Source of the DNA: Lichenostomus cassidix
Taxonomy: Eukaryota; Chordata; Aves; Passeriformes; Meliphagidae
Reading direction: 5' to 3'
Length of the DNA stretch: 64,000 bases
Assembly (NCBI GenBank): GCA_008360975.2
Contig: CM039179.1
Location: forward strand, 48,242,359-48,306,358
Below, piece by piece: positions 49,801 to 61,985 of the stretch. Each line of letters opens with the position of its first letter. Positions within the stretch are counted from its first letter, which is position 1. The notes below the pieces were generated by a model. It was not told where the DNA came from and did no database searches. It saw only the letters and a list, made by a program, of their open reading frames with translations. The position numbers and the translations under genes are program-made.

Positions 49801-51080
49801 AGGAAATAAACTGAACACATGAAGCTATCCCAACACTACACACATCCCTATACAAAAAAGCAGGGAATAGAGGTGACCTTACAGAATAAGTGTGAAACTC
49901 ATTTGGTGTTGTTCTTTGTAAACCTAGCCGAGGAGACTGTGAAGTAACAGAGAGCATGTCTTGTCAAACTCACAGGGATGTTTATTTCAAGAGGAAAAGG
50001 ATGAGAGGACAGTGTTACAGATGTTTGTCACTGTGTCAAGCACTGATACCTAGGGATGCTCAGGCTGAGCATTCTGTGAGAACTGACACAGGATACAACA
50101 GAATATATTAACACAGCAAAAATGTTCTTATGACATTCCTTGTTCTTGTAAATATCAGTAGCTTTGAAGTAATCTACATATTTAAATACATCAATATGCA
50201 TTATATGCATTATTTCCCTCCTTTCCTCTGATTGCTTGATTCCCCTCCCCGTAGAGCAATGCCTGAGCTTTGTAAAATGAAGTATCCATTACACACTGAA
50301 AAAATGGGTCTGATGAATCAAAAACCCCCACATAATTTAGTACATCATCTCTCAATACAGCTTTTCAGTCTAATTTAATGCATTATTGAAGATAACATGT
50401 TCATTAAAACAGCTGCCAGCAAACTCTTCATTTGGATTGTTTCATGGAAGCACTAGTCAAAGGAAAATAAAACACCACAGGCTAATGATATGCAAAAAGG
50501 ACAAAAAACATTTAAGTTTTGATACATTGGTATTGAGATGTTAATATGATTTTTCTTAATGAGTACTGCTATACCAGATTTTATATGGTAAATCACAAAC
50601 CTGGTGTTTCTTCTTAGCCAACTTACAACATATAATAAAAAATAACAAAAAAACACATGGCAAAATTACAAGGACTGTTTAGTGAGGATGATTTAATGAG
50701 TACAGAATTATTATTTATTGTGTCTTATTGCTACTTCTCTGTCAGTGAGCATTTAAGTAGCAGATATTTTCATCCAGAGTCCTGGTCTCTAGGGGAGTGA
50801 GCTAAAATCTCTCAACCCCTCAAACACTAGGAATTCCTAGATTCTAATGTGCTGGCTCAAGTGAAGGTTTAACTTCTTCCATTGTAACTGAGCTTTAGCA
50901 ATAAATTCTGGTCTCTAAACAGGACCAAATTTGTGACATTAAAATATTGCCTCTACCTTTTTCATCCCGCTGTGCAAATATCATTGTTTCCCGGTGAAGC
51001 AGAGTTATAACAAGTACTGTTTAACTACGATATATCATCACCAAGAGACACACACCAGAAAAAAAATCAATAATTACAGT

Positions 51081-51086
51081 TTTATT
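51081..51086 (-). terminator. Possible SCEL poly(A) signal
   Basis: The minus strand has AATAAA here, followed within about 30 nt by a T-rich then GT-rich run (GATTTTTTTTCTGGTGTGTG), the usual layout of a vertebrate cleavage site. It is about 2.7 kb beyond the last recognised SCEL exon. A possible terminal acceptor at 51217-51220 (CCTGCAG|CTGAGTAA) would stop the frame two codons later. Many AATAAA hexamers occur by chance in this AT-rich region, so this is only a candidate. Confidence 0.25.
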
Positions 51087-53140
51087 AGAGCCACTGACAT
51101 TAATTCGTAAGATATTCATAAAATTAACAAAAAAATCTCTACTGTCTCATGTCTCCATTGCATAATCAGTCTGAACATCCTTTAAGCCAGACAGGAGGGA
51201 TTACATCCTTACTCAGCTGCAGGCCCAATGTTTAAATTACACTGACATCCATACCTCCTGCCTCCAACATGAAATGTACAGGCAGGGAGAGAGAGTTTGA
51301 CTGGGACAGCCACTCACCAGTCCATTATTAATCTATGGCTTTAATACTTTGCATGCTTCTAAGCTCTTTCCTCAGTCCAGCAGCCTCAAAACACTCTTAC
51401 TCTGTCATGGTGATAGCCAGGAAGTCCTTTTACACTGAGATGTAAAGGAGAAAAATCAGTTCTGAATAACCATAATCTAAAGCATCTCATGACAAAGACT
51501 AGTAGTCAATACTTTTGTCTGTCCAGTAAGCTACTGAACTATTGATTTTTCAGGCATCATACTATAACAAAGCATGAATTCTTCTTTCAGTTTCTATACT
51601 TGCATACACATACACCTTCAAAAGGAAAATAAATGCTTTCACTGTAGTCTCAAAGGAAGGAGTCTATCTGACCTAGTGTAGATGTCTAGAAGTCTGAGCT
51701 GTTCATTCCATGTTCCTTTGCAAACCATGGAAGTAAGATGTGCATTCATTCATGGTTAACATCACAGTAAAATAGACGTTTGCAATCTGACCAATTGAAT
51801 TGCTTCCTAAAAATGTCTGCTTCTCTATATAGAGACAGAATAGATCCAGTAACTCAGAAACAGATGTCTACACTGTAGATGTATAAATTTAGGCGAGATG
51901 AATCCATCCAAAGTTTTTAGATAGTCAGTTTAATAAAGTAGGAAAGATAAATACAACATAATATCATGCAAAGTATGTATTTCATCATTTCATGGCAACT
52001 ATTAAGTGTGCACTTCATTAAAAAATGGTGATAAAATAGTTACCAGAATTACAAACATGGAGGGGGGTATTTCTATGTAAAACCCTCTAACAATCTTTAT
52101 CTAGAATCCTTCTGCAGTAGTAGACATGCATTTTCCAAAGATAATTTGTTCTGTCTCAAACTTATCATTTAAGTTATTTGGGAAGAACCTTCCTCTGGAG
52201 GCTGATGTCTCTCCTTGAAGGTACAATCTGAACCCACTTCCCTCTCTGCGAAAACAATTTAAACTGAATAGCTGATTTCTAAATGGCTAATTTAGATGAG
52301 ATGAATCCCATTCATGCTATATTAAGCCAACTAATCTTAATATAGGAGGAGATATGTTTTTACAAAAGACGAGTACAGCCCCTTCAAAACAAATGTGTAA
52401 GAATGTCCTGACATTGAGAAAATTTCAATAAATTATCATTGGTTTTACATACTGTTTTAGCAATTTCACAGATCTAGTGAATATACTGACCAATATCTTG
52501 GTTTGCTTCCTGCAACATGTATATGAAAGGGCATATAAATTCTCATTAAATTAATTCCTGTGATAACCATGCAGTAGAATTTCATTTAGAAAATTCCTAG
52601 CAATAAAAATGAATAATTTTCCTTAGTGTTTTGAATTAACAGGCCAATACACTTTACTAAACAATAGTAGAACTTCTTCATCATGCATTCTGTATGTCAA
52701 AATTAGTAGATCCATTTCTCTGCAAGAGAGAAAGATTGGTCAGAGATGCCAAGCAAAGCAGTATACTCTAAATGCCCTAGAAGGAAACTTTAGGTGTTTT
52801 TTTTCTTTTTTAGAATGTTTACTGAAGTCTGACTGTCTATCTTGTAATTTGATTAAATAAGACATGTCAATTTATAATGCTTAATATACAGACCTTGGTA
52901 TGTCTTTCTACAGTTTTATACCTGTTTTTATAACTGTTACCATGCCTTATTAATTTTCTAATCTGATTAATTGCAAAATTTGCCATTCCCACCAGATTTT
53001 ATAGTGGCTTAATAACACAAAGTATTTTAAGAAAGCAAAATTTTAATATAATTTTAGTTAACATGATCTTATCTCAGAATTATGTAGTTAAAAACCATCT
53101 TAGCAGAGCATTTCATCTACACATTTGTTTGTCTTAATTT

Positions 53141-53185
53141 AGAGGTAAATCAGAGGTAAATCAGAGGTCTTAAATCAGAGGTACT
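53141..53185 (+). repeat. 11-bp direct repeat, three copies
   Basis: AGAGGTAAATC occurs twice in tandem, then AGAGGTCTTAAATC and AGAGGTACT follow. It lies just below the last recognised SCEL exon. Confidence 0.8.
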
Positions 53186-53812
53186 GATTCATAGTATTAT
53201 GAAATAGTAATTGCCAAGAAGAGAGAAGACATAATATCTAGGAACTCCTAGAAAAATTAATACAACAAAATGTTCATTTGAACCTGCCTTGCACATTTGT
53301 TTACTCACTTTGCTCCTCACAAAGGTAAGAATCATAATCACAGTTTAGTATTTTCATTATGATTTCCCAGATTTTGTATCTTCTCTCTACTGGTCACAAT
53401 TACCCAACTAGGGGAAAATACCTCTGAATCCTGGCTTATTTGTTTCAGTAGAACAATCTGATTCTAGGATGGCCTTGCAATTTGTTCTCACTTCCAGGGC
53501 AAGGTGCCATTGCCTCACTCTAGGTGTATAGGTATTGGTTGCACAGGTACAACTCTATGGAGGGAGCTGAAGAGATGAATTTACAGTGAGACCTGAAGAG
53601 ATCTCCCTCACAGATACAGAATAATTGTGTTTGGAACCCGGTGTTGGACATCATCCTAAGCAGCCAGACTTACTGAATTAGATACTTTGAAAAGGTTTAA
53701 GTATGCGGAAATGGGCAAAAGCAACAGCTGTGTTGTCATATATTGAAGTCATTGGAATGAAGTTCACGAAATTGTTTTTCCTATGTTCAGTAGAACACAT
53801 CTTGTACCTTAC

Positions 53813-53915
53813 CTTTAACTTTGGAATAGCAAGGCTCACAGTGCACAGTTTGTTTGTAAATCCAAATGCTGTCTCCTGCTTTTAGATCTTCCAGAGGTCT
53901 CTTACATACTTCACA
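53813..53915 (-). CDS. SCEL: SCEL LIM domain exon 2 (second zinc finger)
   Basis: This 103-nt exon reads CEVCKRPLEDLKAGDSIWIY and then KQTVHCEPCYSKVK. It supplies the second LIM zinc module: CEVC (Cys-x2-Cys) and the closing CEPC pair. With the previous exon it forms a complete LIM domain of usual spacing. The acceptor is an AAG (GTGTGTTGAAG|TGTGAA) and the donor is TTAAAG|GTAAGG. The exon ends with the first base of a codon, so a final short coding exon must follow. In mammals it adds only a few residues (an AKW-type tail). I could not identify it in the 12 kb below. Confidence 0.95.
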
Positions 53916-54597
53916 CTTCAACACACAAGTCAAAGAATGAGGAAAAATTAAAATGAAGCATTTCTCTAATACTCATACCCAAAATGCTTTCCATTAGGAA
54001 ACAAGCAACCCCAGACCAAAATAGGAGTTGTTAGTGTTGCAATATAAGAACTGAACTCTGAAAGAGTAGTTTTAGTGAACAGGCAGTTAGACATCTGACT
54101 ATCTCACTTTTAGACATCTGAAAATCAGATATCAGAGTTTGTATAGGTATTTATTGTAGTCAACAACACTGTTCTCCCCCATACATTTCCAAATTGTACT
54201 TTCTCTGTCTTAGCCTACAGGTTTATCCTAAAATAAGATGAATAGCCGTTTTGACATCCTTTTCTTTCTTCACTGAGTAAAGGAAGGATGATCGCACATA
54301 ATCATCCAAATCACAGTAGATCTTAAAGAATCTAAACCTGCTTATTTCAAGATATTTTATAACACTTTATCTTAACAGTTAAGTATGTCTCCCATTCTTG
54401 CAGAATCTGGACACAGCTTTCACAAATGTCTCAAAAAAAGCTAATATTTGAGATAGAGAAGCATTGCCCATGTTTCATATATGAAAATACACAGATACAC
54501 ACAGAGGCTGACTTACCAAGATCACAAGGAAAGCCTACAGTCGATCAAGGAGCATGGTAATGTGATATAGAAACTAGGATCTTGATACTCAGATAAT

Positions 54598-54635
54598 TTT
54601 ATTTATTTATTTACTTATTTATTCACTTATTTTTG
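54598..54635 (+). repeat. Imperfect (TTTA)n microsatellite
   Basis: Repeated TTTA/CTTA units (TTTATTTATTTATTTACTTA and so on) lie in a SCEL intron. Confidence 0.85.
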
Positions 54636-55980
54636 TATTTAAATCTAGTAAAAATAGAAAAATCTGGTTTCTTTGGATATTTTATACACTGGTAAGTGAA
54701 AATCAGCATTAGTATTAAGGTGCTGTTAAAACAATCTGCTGTCTTCACTCATTTTATATTGCTTTGTTTAAATCAGCAAAAGGGTGGACATGTTTTCAAA
54801 GCTTTGATCACCAATATAAACTAGAATTTTTATACAGACCAAAAACCCCTACAATTTGGGTTATTTACTCACTGAACGTTTGGTATATACCTTTACAAGG
54901 AAATGAAGATGTTGTAGTGCTGTCAGCTACGTGCAAATCTCTAATGGATACAGGGTATTTGTAAGGAGCTAAATGAATATTAATGATGAGAAATTGCACT
55001 ACTTAGCTAAATACATAACTACAAGCATGAACCACAGACCTACATCAGTTAATTTTTTTTGCCAATGCTTTCATAAGTTTATAGTTACACAAAAATTAAG
55101 CTGGATATTGCTCACCAGACAGGTCCCCAGCTGAGACTAGGTAACAAAAAAAATATTGTTTCATAAATAAGCATAAGTATTTAACAGATAATTTAGAAAA
55201 TACCAACATGTTAATACTCCTAACTCATAAAAAGCCCATTCTTCTTTATGTGTGTTGATCTGTCTAAAAAGCATGGAAGCAAACCAGACCTTATATTTAT
55301 GTGCAATAATAATATTGAGGAGGTATTACATAGCGCTTCCTACGTAAGAAAGTGCATTTCTGGTGCTCACAGAGCCCAGAAAGTCCATAGTAAAAAAAAG
55401 CACATGCGACATCATACATGTGAAGTGCAACTTTACTGCTGTATTTGCTTTGTGGCCCTTTTCATGCAGTAAATGGGGACAAGAGTTGCTGTCAGAAGCA
55501 GAAGTAAAAGCTATGCAGGACTGGGCAGAAATATGAGCTATGCTAATGCGGTGATTTTGCCGAGTATTGTTTGTTAGAACAACAAACTCTGTGTGTAGAT
55601 GCAAGCAGAAACAGGACAAATGAGGCAGAAAGAAAACAGACTATGGGACTGAGCATTTCCAGGCATAGCCTGAGAAAAGTTTAAGAGTAAATTCTAGGTG
55701 GAGGCTTAGGGTTTGGAATTACAAACAAAAAAAGTGACTTCTTCTGTACTTTCATTCTTAATGGAAATAGGAAAAAAATAGCTACTTTTTAATAATCAAG
55801 AGTGTTTTAGATGTCAATCAACAACTTCTACAAACTTCATAAAAACTGAATAAAATTTTACAATATGAAGAAAATATAAGTTGATATAATTCACTGTATC
55901 AGACTTGAAGTGAAGGCTTATAAATGTGTTGGACTCTAAAAATTCATTCAGCTGCATCCTTTATCCTGCTTATGGTTCCA

Positions 55981-56096
55981 AGGGAGGAGAGGCAAGGAGA
56001 AGGGTGGAGGGAGAAGAACGGTGGAGGGAGAAGGAGAGAGGGAGATAGAAGGAAGAAGGAAGGGATTGTGTAGGGAAGAGAGGGAAACAGAGAGAT
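55981..56096 (+). repeat. 116-nt polypurine tract
   Basis: The plus strand is almost purely A and G (GGAGGGAGAAGG-type units), with only scattered pyrimidines. On the transcribed SCEL strand this is a long polypyrimidine run, about 150 nt inside the intron after the first LIM exon. Such tracts can form triplex DNA and bind PTB-type proteins in RNA. Confidence 0.85.
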
Positions 56097-56248
56097 CAGT
56101 ATTTCCTACAATAATCCTCTCCTTCAGTTACAAGCCTTATTGTCACAGGTGGAGAAGGCCTAAGGCCTAAATAATCTCTTATTATATGTGTACTATAATG
56201 CAGGTATTACAGTCAAATTATATTTCTTGGTAGCAGGTGAAATCTTAC

Positions 56249-56357
56249 CTTGAAGCAAGTCGAATGACAGTAAATTTGCAAGGCATCTAAGATCATTTTG
56301 GCATCTATGCCCAAGGGCTTCCTGCAGTATGTACATATATCTTTTCCAATTATACTC
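56249..56357 (-). CDS. SCEL: SCEL LIM domain exon 1 (first zinc finger)
   Basis: This 109-nt exon reads (R)SIIGKDICTYCRKPLGIDA and then KMILDALQIYCHSTCFK. It supplies the first zinc module of the C-terminal LIM domain: the CTYC pair (Cys-x2-Cys) and the HSTC pair (His-x2-Cys). The acceptor is TATATACACAG|GAGTAT and the donor is TTCAAG|GTAAGA, leaving phase 0. The nearer AAAAG just before the Asp-Ile-Cys codons would put the frame out, which fixes the upstream acceptor. LIM domains are protein-interaction modules; in sciellin the domain is the most conserved part. Confidence 0.95.
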
Positions 56358-57630
56358 CTGTGTATATAATATAACATCAGCTGTCAGAAAAAGAACTGCC
56401 ATTGAAATCTCAAGCAGAAAATAGATAAGGTTAGCACACTGCGTGGGAAAGACATTTGTATACTGTAAAATGGCCATTAATGGGAAAATGTCATTTATGT
56501 ATTCTCTCCATTCTGGTTGACAGGTGTCATACACATGCTCCTGTGATGGGAAAATTGCTGAGCATAATTGTCAACTAACAAGAATACCTTGGTAGAAAAA
56601 TGGTCTTCTCTGGTGAACTGAATTAAGCTGCTGAATGTCTGGGAGCATGTATACTAAACAGGGATAAAGTGGAGGGGAATGATTTTAACATTTTAATCTC
56701 AAAAGTAAATTGGTAGTTGAATTCAAGCTGCCATAATTTGATCAGTCTGGTTCACAGAATTCTCTGTGTTGCAGAAGTGCCTGAAAACTTTTTTGACTTT
56801 CAGCACTGCAGACAGAACTCATACTATCGTGGCAATTAAAGTGAACACATGTAAGGACAGCCTACCTGGTATTCACAACAATAATATTTTTTTAAAAAAT
56901 TTCAGCTCTTGTTGCCTGTTATGTGACATCATTTTGTACTTTTATCTGGATACAACTGTTGGTGTTGTTTTAGCATTACAAGATCAATGGGTCTTGCTCC
57001 TTTTGTCTCAGTGACAAATCACTGCACTAATATTTAATCATACCCAGAGTTCTTTATCCTTATGTTGGAAAGGATATAAATTTTTCTAATCTGGTATTTT
57101 CAAGTAACAGGGCTGTCAAAGTTATCTGAACTGAAAATAGTGGGCAAATTTAACTTCTTTTTCCCCATGAGGTTAAGTTATTATAGATTTAGCAAAAATC
57201 CTGCTTATATTCAGGAATGTCTTAACTGATGTGAAAACAGTATTGAACAGCATTGTCATGTGAACCTGTTCCTCCACATTTGTACATAAATTTGGTCATT
57301 ACAGAGACCATTCTCACAAAGGAAGGAAATTTTGCAAAGTGGCTGCCTGAGACAAAAACCTACAGAATCACAAAGCCAACTCTGTCACTTAAGGAATTGG
57401 CTCTTGTTTCTATAGATACTTTAAAATGTCAGCTGTGACAAGCCTAACATAATATTAGGCTGCTGAACTGTGGTAATGATTTGATGGCATGATCTTGCTG
57501 AAAGAGAGCTTTGTATGAAAAGCTGTCTCATGATGGTGACTTCCACTGCTCTCTTTTGTTTGAAGACTTGAATGCTTATGTAAATGTCTGTGTCCTTGGA
57601 TACTCTACGATGTTATCAGTGTGCACTTAC
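56358..57630 (-). other. SCEL intron
   Basis: A 1.3-kb intron between the TVYSTSDR exon and the first LIM exon. Nothing further is visible. Confidence 0.85.
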
Positions 57631-57705
57631 CGATCAGAAGTAGAATAAACAGTTTTGATTGTATTTCCAGTTATATTTTCTTCATAGGCACCATATGATG
57701 ATTTG
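57631..57705 (-). CDS. SCEL: SCEL pre-LIM exon (TVYSTSDR)
   Basis: This 75-nt exon reads (S)KSSYGAYEENITGNTIKTV and then YSTSD(R). It matches the mammalian SCEL segment just before the LIM domain, where a Tyr-x-EN-I-x-G-x-x-I-x-TVYSTSDR pattern is conserved. The acceptor is TGCTTCACAG|CAAATC and the donor is TGATCG|GTAAGT, both close to consensus. The split Arg codon is completed by the LIM exon. Confidence 0.92.
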
Positions 57706-60364
57706 CTGTGAAGCAGAGAGTGCATAGCTATCACTAAACAGTACTACAATTTTTAAAGGTTTCACTACACTGATGATGATAATATGCAAAATAAACTATG
57801 ACAACATGCTTGTAAAAAAATCATGCTTGGTGATGAGTTCTTTTTCTGGGTTTTTTCACAATCATCAAGAATAATATATTAAACAAAAAGTGTAAATTAG
57901 TGAAAATATGGTGTCTTTAGGCTGTGTTCTATTTTTGAATGGATCTTCAGCATTTCAAAATTAAATCCACAAGTGCATTGAGCAAAATTTACATGATGCT
58001 ATTGGGTTTGTTGGTGCTGATACCTCAGCGTAAATGGTGCATATCAGAAATGGGTGACAGACTACATTTTTCATTTTCCTCTGCTTCTTTCACTTGTCCT
58101 CAAAGAGCTGTCAAACAGCCAAACAAAATTACAACGTGTCCCTAGAATTAGAGTGAGGGTCTTTATAATACAGGCTGTTCAGTGTGTGATTTCTGTTCAC
58201 TACAGTAACTGTATTGTTCCTTATATCAGAGTCGAAATAAATATACTGAATTTAATTATCAGGGAAGTTAAATCTTCCATTTTTAACAGTCCCATTTCCA
58301 AGTTACTTAACTGTCAGTTTTGTTTCCATGCAAGGGATGAACATGTGTGTGACACATGAAGAAGTAATCTTGCCATACATGTTCTGAAGATTTCTGAATT
58401 GTTTTGTTTATCCTATTCTCCAGGAATTCTTAAAATGTATATACTAATTACTACATGTTTCATATCACTCTTGAATAATGTTCTGCAATGTTAGGAGCAG
58501 TGGTTTATAATAATGTGTATTTATGAGATGCTGGGTTTTTTCAGGGAAATATAATAGATTGAGAATATGTGTGTGTAAGGTGTTATGAAGCTCAGATACT
58601 CTTTTCTACATACCTATATATTGTGAAGTATGTCTTATTTGATTTCTATGCAATACCAGAAATGTATTTAAATTGCACAGTTACTGGTAAGCCAAAATGA
58701 TAAATCTTTTTATTTATGTTTCATAGAACATAACAATGTGTTTGTTATTTAATCAGAATGTAGCAAACCTGGGTTTGCTCACCACAGAGGAAGTATCTCC
58801 TCAAATGAACACCCAGTACAAAAACATTTCAGGTGATATGAAAGAAAGCTTACTAAATAGGAATGCAAACTAAAGCTATGTGATCATAGGGTTGAAAGGG
58901 TTTCTCTGGCTGTTTTTGCCTTGACCAAGCATGTGCACAACACATCACAGGGTGGAGTATATTGGTTTCTTATAGCCTAGAGTTTATTGCTACAGTGAAA
59001 AATGGCACAGGAATATAATTTCTCTGTTCCTGTAAAGTATGAGCCTGTGCTTTTTTTTCTGTTGTTAAGCTTATTTTTCCCAAATCTTCCATTTAACTAA
59101 TTTTTTAAACTGGAATCTTGGGCAAAGTGAGCACTGTGCATTGCACACTCAACATAATATGGGTATGGACATGCTGCATGCCTGAAAGTAACAGTATCTT
59201 ACAGGAAGTTGTATAGAGAAAAATTCTTTCCTTGAGTGTCCTAGTGTAGAGAACAGCATCCCTTGGAATTTAATAACTGATTGGATTATTATGGTTGAAA
59301 TACACAAAAATAGATATAACCACATCTTAAAAAAACCCGCACAACTGAAGTGTATAAAACAAAAAATTCTGAAGCTACAGCAAAAATATTTCCAAAGCAT
59401 CAGTTTCTAACCTTGTTGACTGGAAGTGTGAGGCAATTCAGAACATTTAAATAAATGCATAGTCTGACAGTTTGACGAGACACCAAGTGAAAATTGAGTC
59501 ACATTGTAGTCTGAGAAGTGTGCATCTGATCACGTCCCTTCTTTCAGTTCCTATCAGTCACTCCTTGACTTGCTAAGGTGTGACTTGTTCATACAGCAAA
59601 CTACTCAACAGTAAATACTGTGGAACCTATTGCATAAAACCTGAAAGAATTACCTACAAAGACTATTCATTTAATTAGTTTTCATGGATTAAATTGGGAT
59701 TAGGGATTCAGGTAGAGGGTATAAATTCTGCCAAGTGTAAGGTAACATTGCATATTGCAGCTCATTCTTTGCCCTGCCATTCTTTTATTACTGTTCTCTA
59801 TTTTAACTTTCAAAGATAATCAGAATATTACAACTCAGAACCTGTATGATTTCAAAATTCTGAAAAATGTTAATTAAATTTTCTGTTGAGTATTCATTTT
59901 TAGTCCTAAATTTTATGCTGTTTGGATTTGCTTTTATTCTCAGCCAATTTATGAGTTTGTCCTTCAAGATCATGCAGAATTTTAAGAATACACAAATTTC
60001 AACTGTACTCTAACCTTCTACAGCAAATATAAGAATATTAGAGATTAAAGATCCTGTGGCCATTCATATCCACACTACGGCTCAGGTGTGCATAAGGTTA
60101 AGGAAACATTGACCATAGTTTCAACTACATCTCTTGAGCTACACAGGGTGCATCTTGTGCTCCCCACTCTGTGCCCTAGAGTTAGTATTTGTGACCTTCT
60201 GTGCCTGGGATCCTGGAAGCAGATTTGGAAAGGCATGATTCCAGAGACCAATGTGATCTTTCTAAGCATCCCTGAAATTTCTTGCATAAAAAAGTTTTTT
60301 ACTAATTTTTTTTCAAGAAATGGAACTTCAGACATTAGAGTACTCAATTCATTGTCCACAGTAC
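57706..60364 (-). other. SCEL intron, possibly hiding an exon
   Basis: A 2.7-kb stretch between the linker exon and the TVYSTSDR exon. Mammalian SCEL has a VVYTRTY-type segment around here. I looked for it and did not see it, so it is either absent, diverged, or missed. Confidence 0.7.
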
Positions 60365-60454
60365 CTGGTCTTTCTTTCACTGTCACTAGAGTAGTTTGTT
60401 TCTGGGAGATTATTTGGAGCATTTGGAGGATTTTCATATACTTTCTCAGTTATC
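60365..60454 (-). CDS. SCEL: SCEL linker exon between repeats and LIM domain
   Basis: This 90-nt exon reads (R)ITEKVYENPPNAPNNLPETN and then YSSDSERKT(S). The acceptor is TTTTTTATTTTAG|GATAACTG and the donor is GACCAG|GTACTG. It sits where mammalian SCEL has a poorly conserved linker after the last repeat and before the SKSP...ENI segment. I support it by frame and phase (it joins CG|G upstream and AG|C downstream without a stop) and by good splice sites, not by residue similarity. An additional exon could lie between this one and the next. Confidence 0.75.
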
Positions 60455-61925
60455 CTAAAATAAAAAAGAACGCACATAACAAGAAAAGAAACACTTTTTA
60501 GAAATTATTTTCAGCTACAGTTTTAATTTACACTTACAGTCATGAATGCAGAAGCTTGGACTAGAAAAAGTAGATAAAAGAAATTGATCTTATTTTTGTT
60601 AAATTGTTGCTGGTGAAACATAATGCAGTCACCAACCTATAATTTTAAGTCCTCCAGTTTATGCTAATATATTCAGATAGATTCATATTGGAAACTTCAT
60701 CTAACTTTAGTTGAAATCCAGGTTTCTCAAAGTGCCCACTGGGATTTTCAACTGTGTAGTAATGTCTCAGCTGTTGATAGCATTCTATATTTTCTTGTCA
60801 TTATCTTGTCAATAAAATAATTCCATATTTTCTTTCTTTTTATATAAAACAGTTGTGTTTTTATTAGAAACGGCCAACTAAACAGGTATGTAGACTCATT
60901 TCAAACAGCAGGACTATGATTCAAGGAAAAGAATCTTTTCCTCCTGCAGTTTTCCCTGCCACAAACATGACAAGCAAACAAACATAATAAACCTTGTCAT
61001 ACAAATTATAGGATTTAAGTAATGAATGCTAATGTTCTTGATGATTTTACAAAACAGCTCAGACAAAGGCTCCTCTTGTTTGGTTCTGCCAAATGTTATA
61101 TTCTGAAACAACGTGATCATTATATCCCTTAACTCTGGATGTGTGGGCTGCAGCTTGAAAATTTTAGTGAGCTTGCCAAGGACTGAGGCTCCACTGAACG
61201 ACCCTCACTCAGTGCTTGTCGTGCTTTGTATGCAGGGCAGTGCTGCAAGAAGCAGCACCTCTATTGTGCCTCACTCTTGGTGGGGCAGCCCCTGGCAGAA
61301 AGCAAAGAGGAGCCCATTCACTGTAGATGCTCAGTATAGGCTTCCCTGGTCAGACTGTTAAGTGAGACTGCTGGAATAAAAATATTTTCTATTAAAAAAT
61401 AGTAAAATTGCCTATGTATACATAGATAGGTAAGCTTTTCCTCTTCATGTGGATGTACAACTAAATGGAAAACTCAAAAAAGATACCATCAGAATGGTAC
61501 CTAAAAACATACTACTAACATGACTTTAATTGACCAAAATGGACGCCAGCTTTTGTAAACAACAAAATCTAGTAGCAGCGAAGCTTTGATACTAGGAATG
61601 CATTTACTTATATTTGTTTGAGATACCAGCAGCTGAATTCACAGAACACTTAGAAAAGCAAAAAAATGCTTAGGAGGATCTTGTCGCTAGTCATGTTCAT
61701 TCTCCACAAGGGATTATAGATTTGAGTCATTGCTTATCAAAATGCAGCTTTTTTGTTATATTTGGTTAATCAAGCACATTTTAGAAATAATACAGATATC
61801 TTACTCACATTGGGCAAATTCTGTTTGCTTGTATTAGGAATTCCCATTTTCTGATAATACTAAACAACTACACCTCTTGATATTTGACCTTCAAACTTTA
61901 CAGAGAGCTATGAATTGAGTCTCAC
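60455..61925 (-). other. SCEL intron
   Basis: A 1.5-kb intron. A GC-richer block at about 61130-61360 is open on the plus strand for 82 codons but has no recognisable content. No repeat exon was found. Confidence 0.8.
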
Positions 61926-61985
61926 CGCTTTTTACTCTGGTCATCAGCAGACTTTACTTCAGTGTGATCACCACGGTTCTCATCT
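61926..61985 (-). CDS. SCEL: SCEL repeat-like exon (DENRGDHTEVKSADDQ)
   Basis: This 60-nt exon is in phase with both neighbours and reads (R)DENRGDHTEVKSADDQSKK(R). The acceptor is CACTTTCAG|AGATGAG and the donor is AAAGCG|GTGAGA. Its length and phase equal those of a standard SCEL repeat, and its tail (ADDQSKKR) mirrors that of the previous exon (ADQKNKR). The leading DL..(L/F)I core is not recognisable, so it is a degenerate or terminal repeat. The highly charged, Lys-rich composition suits a transglutaminase substrate. That function is family knowledge, not read here. Confidence 0.85.

Larger units (their letters stand above)
40911..53812. other. SCEL-SLAIN1 intergenic region, including the unplaced SCEL 3' end
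   Basis: No coding exon is recognisable. The region holds a (GA)n run at 41249-41262, two CR1 tails at about 41518-41740 and 42640-42838, a T-run at 42874-42888, and tandem duplications at 43736-43811 and 53141-53185. The final coding exon and 3' UTR of SCEL must lie in the right-hand part. Open stretches of up to 159 codons (47378-47857) and 110 codons (43118-43450) have no recognisable domains. Confidence 0.75.
53916..56248 (-). other. SCEL intron between the two LIM exons
   Basis: A 2.3-kb intron. It contains a TTTA-rich microsatellite at 54598-54635 and a long polypurine tract at 55981-56096. Confidence 0.85.
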
